Part shown: in pieces, positions 7,719-16,110 of the stretch | How positions within the stretch are numbered: position 1 is the first letter of the stretch | Layout of the letters: every line of letters starts with the position of its first letter | Source: Bacteriovoracia bacterium | GTDB lineage: Bacteria > Bdellovibrionota > Bacteriovoracia > Bacteriovoracales > Bacteriovoracaceae | Direction of reading: 5' to 3' | DNA length: 64,000 nt | Assembly (NCBI GenBank): GCA_030431635.1 | Contig: JAUIIL010000002.1 | Coordinates: 186,001 to 250,000, forward strand | The notes under the pieces: model-generated | The model's database searches: none | The model's input: only the letters and a program-made list of their open reading frames with translations | Told to the model about the DNA's origin: nothing | Made by a program: the position numbers and the translations under genes

Positions 7719-9239
7719 ATGCGCTTTATTGCTTTGTTTTTCATACTCACTCTTCCTCACCTTGTTCATGCACTAGGAAGAGGGGTGAAATGCGATACTA
7801 ACTTTGATGAACCACATATTAAGGTTGACCTTGAGAACGACGGGGCCTATCAGGGGCTGACCCAAAAAGGGATTGAGTTAATTCAAGAAAGTCGTGAAGC
7901 TCTTGATTCAAGATTAAAAATATTCGCTCAAAGAGTTCTTGGAATGCCTACAATTCATCATGCTGCCATGGTTGCACGTCTAACTAATTTCCATATGTTT
8001 TTATATGGCCCAAAGGGTGGGGCCAAAACGATGTTTGTAGAGGAGATGTTTAAAGCAGATCACGCAATAGATAAAGATGCCTTTAGACTACAACTTCATC
8101 AGATGATGAATGAGCAGCCTTTGGTTGGAGGGCAAACACTTGAGAGTGCTAAAAATGTCGATTATGAAATTAAAACTGAAGGGACAATGGTTGAGAGTAA
8201 ACTTGCTTCACTTGATGAGTTAGATAAAGGAAACCCGATTCTTTATGGCCCTCTTCTTTCTATCCTCAATGAGGGTAAAGTTCTCGCTGGTCAGAAAGAA
8301 ATAGAAGCTCTTGTTCAAACTGTTTTTGCCACAAGTAATGCAAACCTTCCCGAGTTTTTAGAAATTCTTGAAAATAGCGATTTAAAATCAACTGCTCAAG
8401 CTTTTTTAAATCGTTTTCAATTTAAAGTAATGGTTTATAACTGGTTACCTAAGGAGCAGCAAAAGATCTTAGATGAAGCGAAAAGACAGAAAAGCTATGT
8501 TGAGTCAGTTGCTAAATCATATCCTGAGTTAAAAAAGAAGAGTAAGTATTTTGTTGAATACGATAAAGTGGAGTGGAGAAAGCTCTCAGAACTAGCGGAG
8601 CAAGTTTTTGAAATAACTCCAGATCTTCAAGCTGTTTATTTAGATTTTATTGAAAAATACAAAATCAGTGTAAGCGAACGAGTGAAAGAATCACAAAAAG
8701 ATTTTATGAGTAATAAATTAGAGAGAGGATACCCTTACTTTCCAGCGGCGGATTTATCTGAAAGATTAAGAGGGCAATTTTATGATATCATTAAAGCTTC
8801 AGCGATGATCGATTTTTTAAAATCAGATCTCTCTTCTGCTGAAAACTTGGCCAAGATAACTCAAGAGAGAATTAAGCTAGGTCCAAGTTCTTTATGGAGA
8901 GCTTACTTAGGAGCAACTACACTAACTCAGGGAGATGTAAAGCTTGCCTTAAGAATTGAGGGAGAAAAACCTGTCATCTCTATTGATTTTGATTTTGATT
9001 TAGTGGCCCAGAAAAAACTAGCAAGAGACTTACGAGAAGAAGGAATGTTTGAAGATATCGCTTTCGAACAAACAACATTCAAAAGACTACTTGAAAACGA
9101 ACTGGCCTCAGCACAAGATTTATATAGTAACGTCGCTAAATTTGCTTTAAAACCAGATAAACTTAAAGAATCAGATGACTTTGAACTTAGGCTTTTTCTC
9201 GCAAGTGGTGGAGAAATAGAACATATAGATGCTAAATAA
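7719..9239 (+). CDS. MoxR/RavA-type AAA+ ATPase with apparent Sec signal peptide
   Basis: From the ATG at 7719 (AAGGA five bases upstream) the protein is 506 residues. The N-terminus MRFIALFFILTLPHLVHA looks like a cleavable Sec signal with a V-H-A site, followed by CDTNF at 25-29. The AAA+ core is intact: Walker A GPKGGAKT at 97-104, Walker B SLDEL with Asp166-Glu167, sensor 1 ATSN at 204-207 and an arginine-finger-like FLNRF (Arg232). The loop LVGGQ matches MoxR/RavA proteins. These ATPases are normally cytoplasmic chaperones that work with VWA proteins, so export is surprising because the periplasm lacks ATP. It may instead be a signal anchor, or the protein may act in another ATP-containing compartment. 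Its stop overlaps the next start as TAATG. Confidence 0.82.
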   Translation: MRFIALFFILTLPHLVHALGRGVKCDTNFDEPHIKVDLENDGAYQGLTQKGIELIQESREALDSRLKIFAQRVLGMPTIHHAAMVARLTNFHMFLYGPKGGAKTMFVEEMFKADHAIDKDAFRLQLHQMMNEQPLVGGQTLESAKNVDYEIKTEGTMVESKLASLDELDKGNPILYGPLLSILNEGKVLAGQKEIEALVQTVFATSNANLPEFLEILENSDLKSTAQAFLNRFQFKVMVYNWLPKEQQKILDEAKRQKSYVESVAKSYPELKKKSKYFVEYDKVEWRKLSELAEQVFEITPDLQAVYLDFIEKYKISVSERVKESQKDFMSNKLERGYPYFPAADLSERLRGQFYDIIKASAMIDFLKSDLSSAENLAKITQERIKLGPSSLWRAYLGATTLTQGDVKLALRIEGEKPVISIDFDFDLVAQKKLARDLREEGMFEDIAFEQTTFKRLLENELASAQDLYSNVAKFALKPDKLKESDDFELRLFLASGGEIEHIDAK

Positions 9240-12200
9240 TGAAAAAAATAATTTTAATTATTTTTCTTTTTCATTTGGAAATCGTTTATGGTTGTGGAGA
9301 GCATTTTACCTCTAGCTCAGATGAGCTCATCAATAACTATGATAGGACGGTCCAAGAATTAAGACAAAAGTATTCTTATCGGTTAGGAATGGCAAGCGAT
9401 CCTTTTGCACTCTCCTTTAGTTCAGCCAAGTCTGTTATTATTTACAATGACCTCCTAAAAATTAAAAAAAATGGGAAACTAACTGAGACATCTCTTTATT
9501 TTATTCATCATGAACTCATGAAAATAAATAAAGATTTTAATAATGAGTTAATCGAAAATCTCATTAGAGAAACTTCTCAAGCCTTAGAGAGCAAGTTTAT
9601 TTCTCAAAAGGAACTGCAGGCCAATATCCTTGCACTCGATTATATGCAAGAGTACATAAGCCCTTATAAAAAACCTGAAAAAATTGTTGATAAAAATGGA
9701 AATGAAGTAGAAGAAGCAAAATCTAACGAGGAAGAAAAAAAAGAAGAATCTCAAAAAGAAAAAAAGAAAACTGAGGAAGAAGAAGGACCAGAATCTTATC
9801 CCAAGTTACCAGAAGAGTATAAACCTCAAACATCTGACATTAATAATGGAGAAGATGGTAAGAGTCAAAAAAAGTTCAGAATAGCTGAAGTGAATACCAA
9901 GGTTAAGTATTTTGCCCAACGATATTTTACTAATATTAACCTTAATTCAACACATCCATTTAAGCAGAGTGAACTTCTTCAAGCTCCTCAGGTTGGAAAG
10001 TATAGAAAAGAAGAAATATCAATGAAAGTTTATCCTAAAGGGGAGAGAGAAATAGAGCTCTATATTCCATCCGGAATGAAACCTTTAGAGTCTTCTGATC
10101 CAAGAGTAAAAATTAAGCCGAATAAATTTGGAGGATATAAAGCTCAGATGAAAAAAGAAGTAGAGAGCTTTGATGTCCCCTTAGTAGAGTTGAATAATGT
10201 TAAACTCAATCCTGTTCATCGAAATATTCTGACCCGCCCTATTGGTATCCCTAGAGAGCAATGGCCAGATGAAATCCATGCAAATATATTTAATAAATTT
10301 GATCCGAGTAAAAAACATGATCCTTTAGAAGTTGCTAAGAGTATAGAATCTTTTATTCAAGAGCATTATCTTTATGCAACCAAAGAGAAGCCTGAAACTC
10401 ATCCAACTGATGCACTGAAAGCTGGTAGCTTTCAGTGTGATATGGCCGCATTTGCAATGGTGGCCCTATTAAGAGATCAGTACCAAATTCCTTCAAGAGT
10501 AATAGGAGGTTTTACTGGAAGTGTGTATAAAGGTGGTTCAGATAGAATGACTTACCTCGTTTATCCCACTGATGGACATGCTTGGATAGAAGTTTATCAT
10601 GATGGAAAGTGGCATACCTATGATCCAACTCCCAAAACAAAAGAGTCAAAAGAAGAGCAGCCTAAAACAGAGAGTGATTACTCACCTGTTGTTGATGAAG
10701 AGAATGACCAAGCCAGAGAGAGTCAAGAGCAGAGCGAGTCAGAAAAGAAAGAAGGAGTCAGTGAGCAAGAGGAAAAAACAGATTCTGAGAATCAAGAAGA
10801 GAGTGCTAGCAGTAAAGAGAAAAGTGAAGGGAAAAAAACTGAAGGAGAGGATGCTAAGGAAGAAGGCGAGGAGTCTAGAGATAAAAGTGGTTCTAAAGAG
10901 GAGGAAGGAGAGGAGAGCGCAAAAGTTAGAGAAATGTCTCAAGATGAACTTATCAAGCAGCTTGAAGTTGGTTCTGTAGATTTGCGGCCAAAAAATGAAA
11001 ATCGCTATCTTGTAAAAAGGGCCCTTAGAGTAATGTTTAGAGAGTTACTGGACCCTAGAAAATCAAGTTTTGATATTATTCAAAAAATAAATTTAGTCGA
11101 AAAATTGATGAAAGAAAGTGTTAATAGCAATTTCTTTGAAATTTTTCAAAAAGCTAAAATAATTCATCAAAAAAAACATCCACGCTTATCTGATTGGATA
11201 ACGGAGGTTGGGTATGACAGTAAAAAACAAGATGTCAACGAAACCTATAGAGAACTTAATCGTATCATTCAATCTATTGAGCTTTACTCAAAGCTTCTTG
11301 ATCAAGGAGGAAACGTTGATGTTCCTTATGAGCTTTTGGGTAATTTACGAAGAGCATTAGGTAATCTTGAAGAGTTAGCTCATCCCAATGCGAAAGAAAT
11401 GGCCATTGTTTCTGATTTTACAAAAAACTTTCAACAAGTCCCTCTGAAACTTCTTGAGCAAAAATTCAACTTCAAAAAAGTAGGGGATAATCAAGCTACA
11501 TATGATATTGCAAACAAACTTGTAGAGGGTAAACTCAACGATTTAAGATTGTTGTCAATACTAACACCCTTGACTGACTTTATTCTTGATTCCTCTCCAA
11601 AACCGGAGGGGAAAATCATTAAAACTTGGCAACGAAATTTTTCTCGTCCTATGGGAAAAGACTTCTTACCTCTAAGTCGTCCAAGTGATATTTATAAGGC
11701 CTTCAAAACTCAACCTCAAAAATCAATTGAAGAAAATATTAGAGAGGGTACTGCTTTTGTCAGAACAAGAAGAAGGCAACAAAAAATCTTAAATGGTTAT
11801 TCAGAAGAAGATTCAGAGAAAATTTCAATAGTTCTTTATGATACTTCTGGGAGTATGAGTGGAGATCCTGCGGCATTTCAAGCGGGTCTTATTGGTGCTT
11901 TTACAGGTAGGGCACTAAGCGATACTTCTCCAAATGGAAGAATTAGGCACAAAGTTGTTATTCTTCCTTTTGACAGTGTTCCTCAAACTCCGGTTGTTGT
12001 TGATTCGCAAGCAAAGGCACTTGAAATTATAGAAAACTACAAAAAGGAGTTATCAAATACAATGGGGGGCACTAATATCACTGCTGCTTTAAACCAGGCT
12101 TTTGCTTTGATCGCAGATGCACAAAATCGAAATGGAGATCCTCTAGCAAGTGCAAACATTATTCTCATGACTGATGGAGATGATTCTGTTGATATAGAGG

Positions 12201-12796
12201 CTTTAGAAGCTGCTAGAGGGGCAATCGACCGAGCAACTCCCCTTCAGATGATGTTTATTGCTATTAACAAAACCAACCCAAGCTTAAGAAATTTTGCGAT
12301 TGAGTCAGATAAAATCAATGTAAAGAGAGGGTTTTATGAAGAGTTTGATAGTCAAAAGATTAGAGAGATTTTAAAAGAGTCAGAAAAAGTTAATGTGGAT
12401 AAGGACTTTTATTATACCAATAAAGAAGCAGCATCAATACCATCTTCTTTTAGTACCTCTATCAAAAATGCTCAAAAAAGAGCATCAGATTTCCAAGCAG
12501 AATTATCAAAACTAGATTACCCCAGAACACCAGATGAGCACTATGAAGATGTTAAGAAAGTGAAATGGCCGAATCAGGAAATGATTGAAAGAGATCTGGA
12601 AAATAATTTTATTCGACTAAGGCAACTTATTATGCATCCAGTTTTTAAAGACAAGGACCTTCTTGCAAAAATTAATGACGATATTATTAAAAACTTTGAA
12701 ACAATTACAGGGATAAAGTTTTCAGAACTCTCAAAAAGAGAGCTTGAGTTATTAAGACATTTTATTAGAGAGTCAGGTGCCTCTCATGAAAAATAA
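9239..12796 (+). CDS. Exported transglutaminase-like + VWA domain fusion protein
   Basis: The 1185-residue protein starts with a hydrophobic signal (MKKIILIIFLFHLEIVYG) and CGEHF at 19-23. VYGC is a poor lipobox, so lipidation is possible but unsure. A transglutaminase-like core has the full catalytic triad: Cys400 (GSFQCDMAAF), His447 (DGHAWIEVY) and Asp462 (YDPTP). A Glu/Lys/Ser-rich linker at about 465-565 follows, with a second such patch at 145-185. The C-terminal VWA domain has a complete MIDAS: DTSGS at 868-872, Thr945 and Asp979 (TDGDD), so it should bind a divalent metal and a partner. Next to the MoxR-type ATPase it resembles the RavA-ViaA arrangement. The transglutaminase fold may act as protease, crosslinker or deamidase. 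It overlaps both neighbours. Confidence 0.85.
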   Translation: MKKIILIIFLFHLEIVYGCGEHFTSSSDELINNYDRTVQELRQKYSYRLGMASDPFALSFSSAKSVIIYNDLLKIKKNGKLTETSLYFIHHELMKINKDFNNELIENLIRETSQALESKFISQKELQANILALDYMQEYISPYKKPEKIVDKNGNEVEEAKSNEEEKKEESQKEKKKTEEEEGPESYPKLPEEYKPQTSDINNGEDGKSQKKFRIAEVNTKVKYFAQRYFTNINLNSTHPFKQSELLQAPQVGKYRKEEISMKVYPKGEREIELYIPSGMKPLESSDPRVKIKPNKFGGYKAQMKKEVESFDVPLVELNNVKLNPVHRNILTRPIGIPREQWPDEIHANIFNKFDPSKKHDPLEVAKSIESFIQEHYLYATKEKPETHPTDALKAGSFQCDMAAFAMVALLRDQYQIPSRVIGGFTGSVYKGGSDRMTYLVYPTDGHAWIEVYHDGKWHTYDPTPKTKESKEEQPKTESDYSPVVDEENDQARESQEQSESEKKEGVSEQEEKTDSENQEESASSKEKSEGKKTEGEDAKEEGEESRDKSGSKEEEGEESAKVREMSQDELIKQLEVGSVDLRPKNENRYLVKRALRVMFRELLDPRKSSFDIIQKINLVEKLMKESVNSNFFEIFQKAKIIHQKKHPRLSDWITEVGYDSKKQDVNETYRELNRIIQSIELYSKLLDQGGNVDVPYELLGNLRRALGNLEELAHPNAKEMAIVSDFTKNFQQVPLKLLEQKFNFKKVGDNQATYDIANKLVEGKLNDLRLLSILTPLTDFILDSSPKPEGKIIKTWQRNFSRPMGKDFLPLSRPSDIYKAFKTQPQKSIEENIREGTAFVRTRRRQQKILNGYSEEDSEKISIVLYDTSGSMSGDPAAFQAGLIGAFTGRALSDTSPNGRIRHKVVILPFDSVPQTPVVVDSQAKALEIIENYKKELSNTMGGTNITAALNQAFALIADAQNRNGDPLASANIILMTDGDDSVDIEALEAARGAIDRATPLQMMFIAINKTNPSLRNFAIESDKINVKRGFYEEFDSQKIREILKESEKVNVDKDFYYTNKEAASIPSSFSTSIKNAQKRASDFQAELSKLDYPRTPDEHYEDVKKVKWPNQEMIERDLENNFIRLRQLIMHPVFKDKDLLAKINDDIIKNFETITGIKFSELSKRELELLRHFIRESGASHEK

Positions 12797-14093
12797 CGTT
12801 TTCCTCAAAATTGTTTTGTTGTTTATCTCTTTTAATGCGTTTTCCTCCACCGTCTGTATACAGCATTTTCAGTCTCCACAAGAAACAAATGATGTTGTCC
12901 AAGTCTTTTTTTCTTTTCTTGACAAGCTTATTGACGAAAATATTATTGAAAAAGATGATCTGGCAGAGCTTTTAAATTCCATTGAGAATAATGAGGTTTC
13001 AAATATTTTCTTGCAAAAAAATATAAATTTAAAAAACGAAGTTTATGAAAAAATTTATTTAGATTATAGGGATTTTTTCAACGATGAACTTAAAAATAAT
13101 AACGGAATAAAAAAGAAGTTATTAGATGAATTAAAAGTTAGGTATCAAGGGGAAATAAAAACAGCTCAGGAAATGAAAGAAGTCTCTCAAGATGTTAAAG
13201 TGTTAGTCTCTCCACCTGAATTTATGACGGTTCGTCCAGGAGGTTATGAGGTTAGACGAGGCACTTGGCGTAGTAGAAAAGCTGAGTTAACTTTTTCTTT
13301 TGATGTAACTCAAACGCTTATCACAGAAGGGCAATGGGCCCAAGGTTTCGATGTAAATCTATCTTACTCCCATGAAAATGGTAATGTTTATTTGATGAGA
13401 AACAATGAAAAGATCCCCCTCGAAAATCCTGTAAGAGGTGTTACTTTGTATTCTGTTCTTGTCTATTTAAATAATCTTTCTGAAAAGCGTGGGTATCAAA
13501 AAGTATATGACTTAAGTGAAGTCAAGTGGGTACAGGGGACGAGTGCTTACGAGGGTAATTTACAAAAAGAGAGTGGTGAAATTCGTATCAATGCTCCTAA
13601 GGAGTATTATTATAAAACAGAAGGATTCAGACTGCCGACATTGGCTGAGCAAGAGTTTATGCTAAAAAAAGCTGTTGATGAAAATGGGCGCTTACTGTTT
13701 GAAGGGCCAAAGACAGATTCTTTTTTGAAAAAATTTGAAGACTACATAGTGAGTGGTAAGGTAGCTGTACAAAAAGTTGCAAGTAAACGACCTTTAATTG
13801 TAGATGGAAACGAAATTTATGATCTACTTGGAAATATTTACCAAATGGTGTGGTGGGGGCGTGAAAGTGAACTTAATGATTCTAAAGATTCAGGTTATTG
13901 GAGCCTTGATAGAAATAACTATCCTCAAGGAGTGAACCCTCTTAAGGAACATCACAACTGGCTCCATGTTAGCTTTGTTGGTGGGAGTGCAGAAGTTTTT
14001 GCAAGACATGATGACTTTCTTCATTTAAGGCATATTGAATTGAATAGGCCATTTCGCTTACTTGGTTTTCGAGCGGTAAGGACTGTTCGATGA
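12786..14093 (+). CDS. Exported SUMF1/FGE-fold protein, paralogue 2 of 3
   Basis: The ATG at 12786 lies inside the end of the VWA gene, overlapping it by 11 bases; a GTG three codons earlier is less likely. The signal peptide MKNNVFLKIVLLFISFNAFS is followed by CIQHF at 24-28. The shared helical N-terminal domain follows, then FGE-like motifs: TQTLITEGQW, GFRLPTLAEQ, DLLGNIYQMV, FVGGSAEVF and the ending FRAVRTVR. Of the three paralogues it keeps the most FGE-like core (VGGSA resembles the GGSW region). It has no cysteine there, so catalysis is again doubtful. The stop overlaps the next start as ATGA. At 435 residues it is longer than typical bacterial FGEs because of the N-terminal domain. 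Confidence 0.74.
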   Translation: MKNNVFLKIVLLFISFNAFSSTVCIQHFQSPQETNDVVQVFFSFLDKLIDENIIEKDDLAELLNSIENNEVSNIFLQKNINLKNEVYEKIYLDYRDFFNDELKNNNGIKKKLLDELKVRYQGEIKTAQEMKEVSQDVKVLVSPPEFMTVRPGGYEVRRGTWRSRKAELTFSFDVTQTLITEGQWAQGFDVNLSYSHENGNVYLMRNNEKIPLENPVRGVTLYSVLVYLNNLSEKRGYQKVYDLSEVKWVQGTSAYEGNLQKESGEIRINAPKEYYYKTEGFRLPTLAEQEFMLKKAVDENGRLLFEGPKTDSFLKKFEDYIVSGKVAVQKVASKRPLIVDGNEIYDLLGNIYQMVWWGRESELNDSKDSGYWSLDRNNYPQGVNPLKEHHNWLHVSFVGGSAEVFARHDDFLHLRHIELNRPFRLLGFRAVRTVR

Positions 14094-15256
14094 AATTGCT
14101 CTTATTCGTTTTTTTTTGCTCATTAATGGCCATATCAACGGAGCTTTGTGACCTCTCTTTTAATGCCACTTCTGAACAAATAACAACCAAGTTTATGGCC
14201 TTTCTTCAGGACAGAGTAGAGGCTGGGGCATTAAATGAGGACGATATTAATGATATGCTTATTGAACTAGAAAGAGGTGTTCTTATTAATCCTTTTGCCT
14301 CAAAAAGTATTAGCAAGGAGAACGAACTTTATGGCAAAATTTTTCAAGAATACTTAGAGGAAGCTAATTTAAGAAAAAAAGATGTCTTAAAATGGTTAGT
14401 TAAAATCATCAACAAAGAAAAAAATAGAACTTCACAAAAAAATGCTGTGAGTATGGAAGTGAAAGGAGCTTTTTTACAAATTCAGTTCGCTCCCATTTCC
14501 CCTGGAAGCGTAACAAGGAGAGTGGGACCAAATAGAGGTACAGCAAGGGTAACAAGACCAATTGAAGTAATGACCACTCCAGTAACGAATGCTCAATGGA
14601 GTGAAATTTTCAATTATGGCGAGAAAAGTGATTTGCCTCATACTGGTAGTACTCTTTATTCTAAACTTGTTTTTGCCAATAAGCTTTCTGAAAAAAAAGG
14701 TTTTAGACCTGTTTACAATCTTTCTCAGATGCAGCAAGAACCCTTAACATCAGCAGAAGAAGGAACTCTTAAGTTTAAACTTGAAAATGGGATGTTAGGA
14801 TTTTCTCATCAAAATTATTATGAGTCTGAAGGTTACCGACTTCCCACTCATGATGAACAACTTTTACTCATGAAGCTTGCTAACTTAGAACTTGGTCCTC
14901 ATGAATCTATTTTTGAGTACGCCTTTGTTGATCAAAACTCAGAAAAGAAAATGAGGGAGGTTGGAGAGAAAAAACCTATTTATATTGGAGATTTTGCTTT
15001 CTATGATGTTTTTGGAAACGTCTCAGAGCAATCAATGACAAGCGATTCAGAGCTTTTGACCGATTACCCCGCTTTAATGATAAAGACTCCAAAGTTTTTA
15101 TCGGACTATCAGTACTATAGTGATTCTTCTCCTGCTATTTATTCCACAGGAAGCTATAAAAATGGTGTTTATAATTTTTTTTCAATGCCCTCTCAAAGTC
15201 CCATTGCCAAAAATAAAGATATTGGATTTCGTTTGGTGAGAACTCTAAAAAAATAG
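14090..15256 (+). CDS. Exported SUMF1/FGE-fold protein, paralogue 3 of 3, last gene of operon
   Basis: It starts with ATG in an ATGA overlap with paralogue 2. The signal peptide MKLLLFVFFCSLMAIS is followed by CDLSF at 20-24. The N-terminal domain (about 20-115) is closest to that of paralogue 1: both have CxxSFNA, a KF pair, an acidic helix (EDDINDML here, LEDLKDIL there) and NPF. FGE-like motifs are PVTNAQW, GYRLPTHDEQ, DVFGNVSEQ and the ending FRLVRTLKK. No cysteine is seen in the FGE-like domain. A perfect inverted repeat right after the stop closes the operon. The three paralogues probably arose by duplication and then diverged, which fits a family of binding partners more than three copies of one enzyme. 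Confidence 0.74.
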   Translation: MKLLLFVFFCSLMAISTELCDLSFNATSEQITTKFMAFLQDRVEAGALNEDDINDMLIELERGVLINPFASKSISKENELYGKIFQEYLEEANLRKKDVLKWLVKIINKEKNRTSQKNAVSMEVKGAFLQIQFAPISPGSVTRRVGPNRGTARVTRPIEVMTTPVTNAQWSEIFNYGEKSDLPHTGSTLYSKLVFANKLSEKKGFRPVYNLSQMQQEPLTSAEEGTLKFKLENGMLGFSHQNYYESEGYRLPTHDEQLLLMKLANLELGPHESIFEYAFVDQNSEKKMREVGEKKPIYIGDFAFYDVFGNVSEQSMTSDSELLTDYPALMIKTPKFLSDYQYYSDSSPAIYSTGSYKNGVYNFFSMPSQSPIAKNKDIGFRLVRTLKK

Positions 15257-15262
15257 ATATAG

Positions 15263-15293
15263 ATCCACACTATTGAAAAACAATAGTGTGGAT
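15263..15293. terminator. Perfect 13-bp hairpin between convergent genes
   Basis: ATCCACACTATTG pairs with CAATAGTGTGGAT around an AAAAA loop. It lies seven bases after the stop of the last operon gene and eight bases beyond the stop of the convergent small gene. On the minus strand the stem is followed by a T-rich run, so it can act as a Rho-independent terminator there. On the plus strand the T-tract is short. Confidence 0.75.
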
Positions 15294-15300
15294 TTGAAGA

Positions 15301-15588
15301 CTATGCCACTTCTTTCTTTAAGGGTTCGTGTTTTTGACTCCATTTGGTTTTTAAACGATGAATTTGACGAATGATCGCTTGGTGGGCCTTTTGAAGACTT
15401 TTCTCTTTACTCTCTTCTTTTTTTATGGCCAGCAGGCTTTTACAATGGGGGATTTTAATTGAAATTTTTGTTTTGTAGAGCCCTTTTTTTAATCTCTTTA
15501 AATCAACATCAATTTTTTCGGATTGCGGAAAAACCTTTTCGATGTGATTTTTAACATCAAGAATAGAAATGCTTCTGTCATTTTTCAT
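15301..15588 (-). CDS. Small HPF/RaiA-like protein (ribosome hibernation type), second of pair
   Basis: The 95-residue protein has the pattern of hibernation-promoting factor / YfiA proteins: a beta-rich first part (IDVDLKRLKKGLYKTKISIKI), then a basic helix (KSLQKAHQAIIRQIHRLKTKW) like the helix that ends the S30AE domain. Those proteins bind 30S or 70S ribosomes in stationary phase or stress. Its ATG overlaps the stop of the upstream gene as TAATG, and AAAGGAGGT sits just before it, a nearly ideal ribosome site. It lies divergent from an Hsp20 gene, which supports a stress role. The match is weak in places, so the family call is tentative. Confidence 0.55.
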   Translation of the reverse strand: MKNDRSISILDVKNHIEKVFPQSEKIDVDLKRLKKGLYKTKISIKIPHCKSLLAIKKEESKEKSLQKAHQAIIRQIHRLKTKWSQKHEPLKKEVA

Positions 15589-15932
15589 TAGACCTCCTTT
15601 AGATTAGTTGGTTGATGATGAAACCTGACTTTTTTCCAAGAGTTAACTTGCTTTAAAATATCCTTTTCAAGTTGATTATATGCTTCCTCTAAATTGGTAG
15701 ATTTATTTTTGCTTGAAAAGCGATTAAAAAGAGAAAAAATTGATAATTTTCCTAAGTATTTTCCATTTCGATAAGCAAGACGAAGTGCTATGTTTGAATG
15801 AATAGGGACGATATCAAGCAGCTTTTCAATTCTTAGGTTTAGAAACGATTCTACTTCTTTTGTGGGAGCAAAACCTGAGTACGAAATAGTGAAATTTTTA
15901 TTATTTTCTTGCATAGGATAAATAATTTTCAT
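15588..15932 (-). CDS. Small HPF/RaiA-like protein, first of pair
   Basis: The 114-residue protein begins with a segment like the S30AE/HPF start: FTISYSGFAPTKEVESFLNLRIEKLL resembles a strand, then a helix beginning after a Thr-x-x-Val-type turn. A basic helical end follows (LEEAYNQLEKDILKQVNSWKK). I infer a ribosome-associated or stress protein from this pattern, from the neighbour of similar type, and from the divergent small heat-shock gene. AAGGAGG lies seven bases before the ATG at 15932. It is translationally coupled to the following gene (TAATG). Two short HPF-like genes side by side are unusual; normally one long or one short form is present. The alternative is an unrelated small basic protein. 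Confidence 0.5.
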   Translation of the reverse strand: MKIIYPMQENNKNFTISYSGFAPTKEVESFLNLRIEKLLDIVPIHSNIALRLAYRNGKYLGKLSIFSLFNRFSSKNKSTNLEEAYNQLEKDILKQVNSWKKVRFHHQPTNLKEV

Positions 15933-16008
15933 ATTTCCTCCTTGTTTTTTCTCTAAGCAAAAAAATGCTCTATCACTCTTAAATTAATATGGTTTTGATT
16001 TAAGTGAT

Positions 16009-16070
16009 GTCAAGGTTTGCTCAAAAATTTTTTTCAAGCCCTTGACACTCAAAAAATCCTACTCATTTTT
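16009..16070. promoter_or_regulatory. Symmetric divergent promoter region, heat-shock-like
   Basis: GTCAAGG (16009-16015) and CCTTGAC (16040-16046) form an inverted repeat, so each strand carries an outward CTTGACA. On the plus strand CTTGACA (16041-16047) is followed 14 bases later by CTCATTTT. On the minus strand CTTGACA is followed 15 bases later by CCATATTA, with TATTAA also usable as a sigma-70 -10 at an 18-base spacing. CTTGA with CCCATnT at 11-16 bases is the sigma-32 pattern, which fits the Hsp20 gene. Confidence 0.5.
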
Positions 16071-16110
16071 CTCATAGGTAAAGAATAATTGCTTTTTAAA
16101 GGAGGATGTT

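Noticed and set aside
10599-10979. Plus-strand open frame of 126 codons and an antisense frame inside the transglutaminase-VWA gene
   Set aside because: Both lie in the Glu/Lys/Ser-rich linker where low-complexity codons keep other frames open; the main gene's domains flank them.
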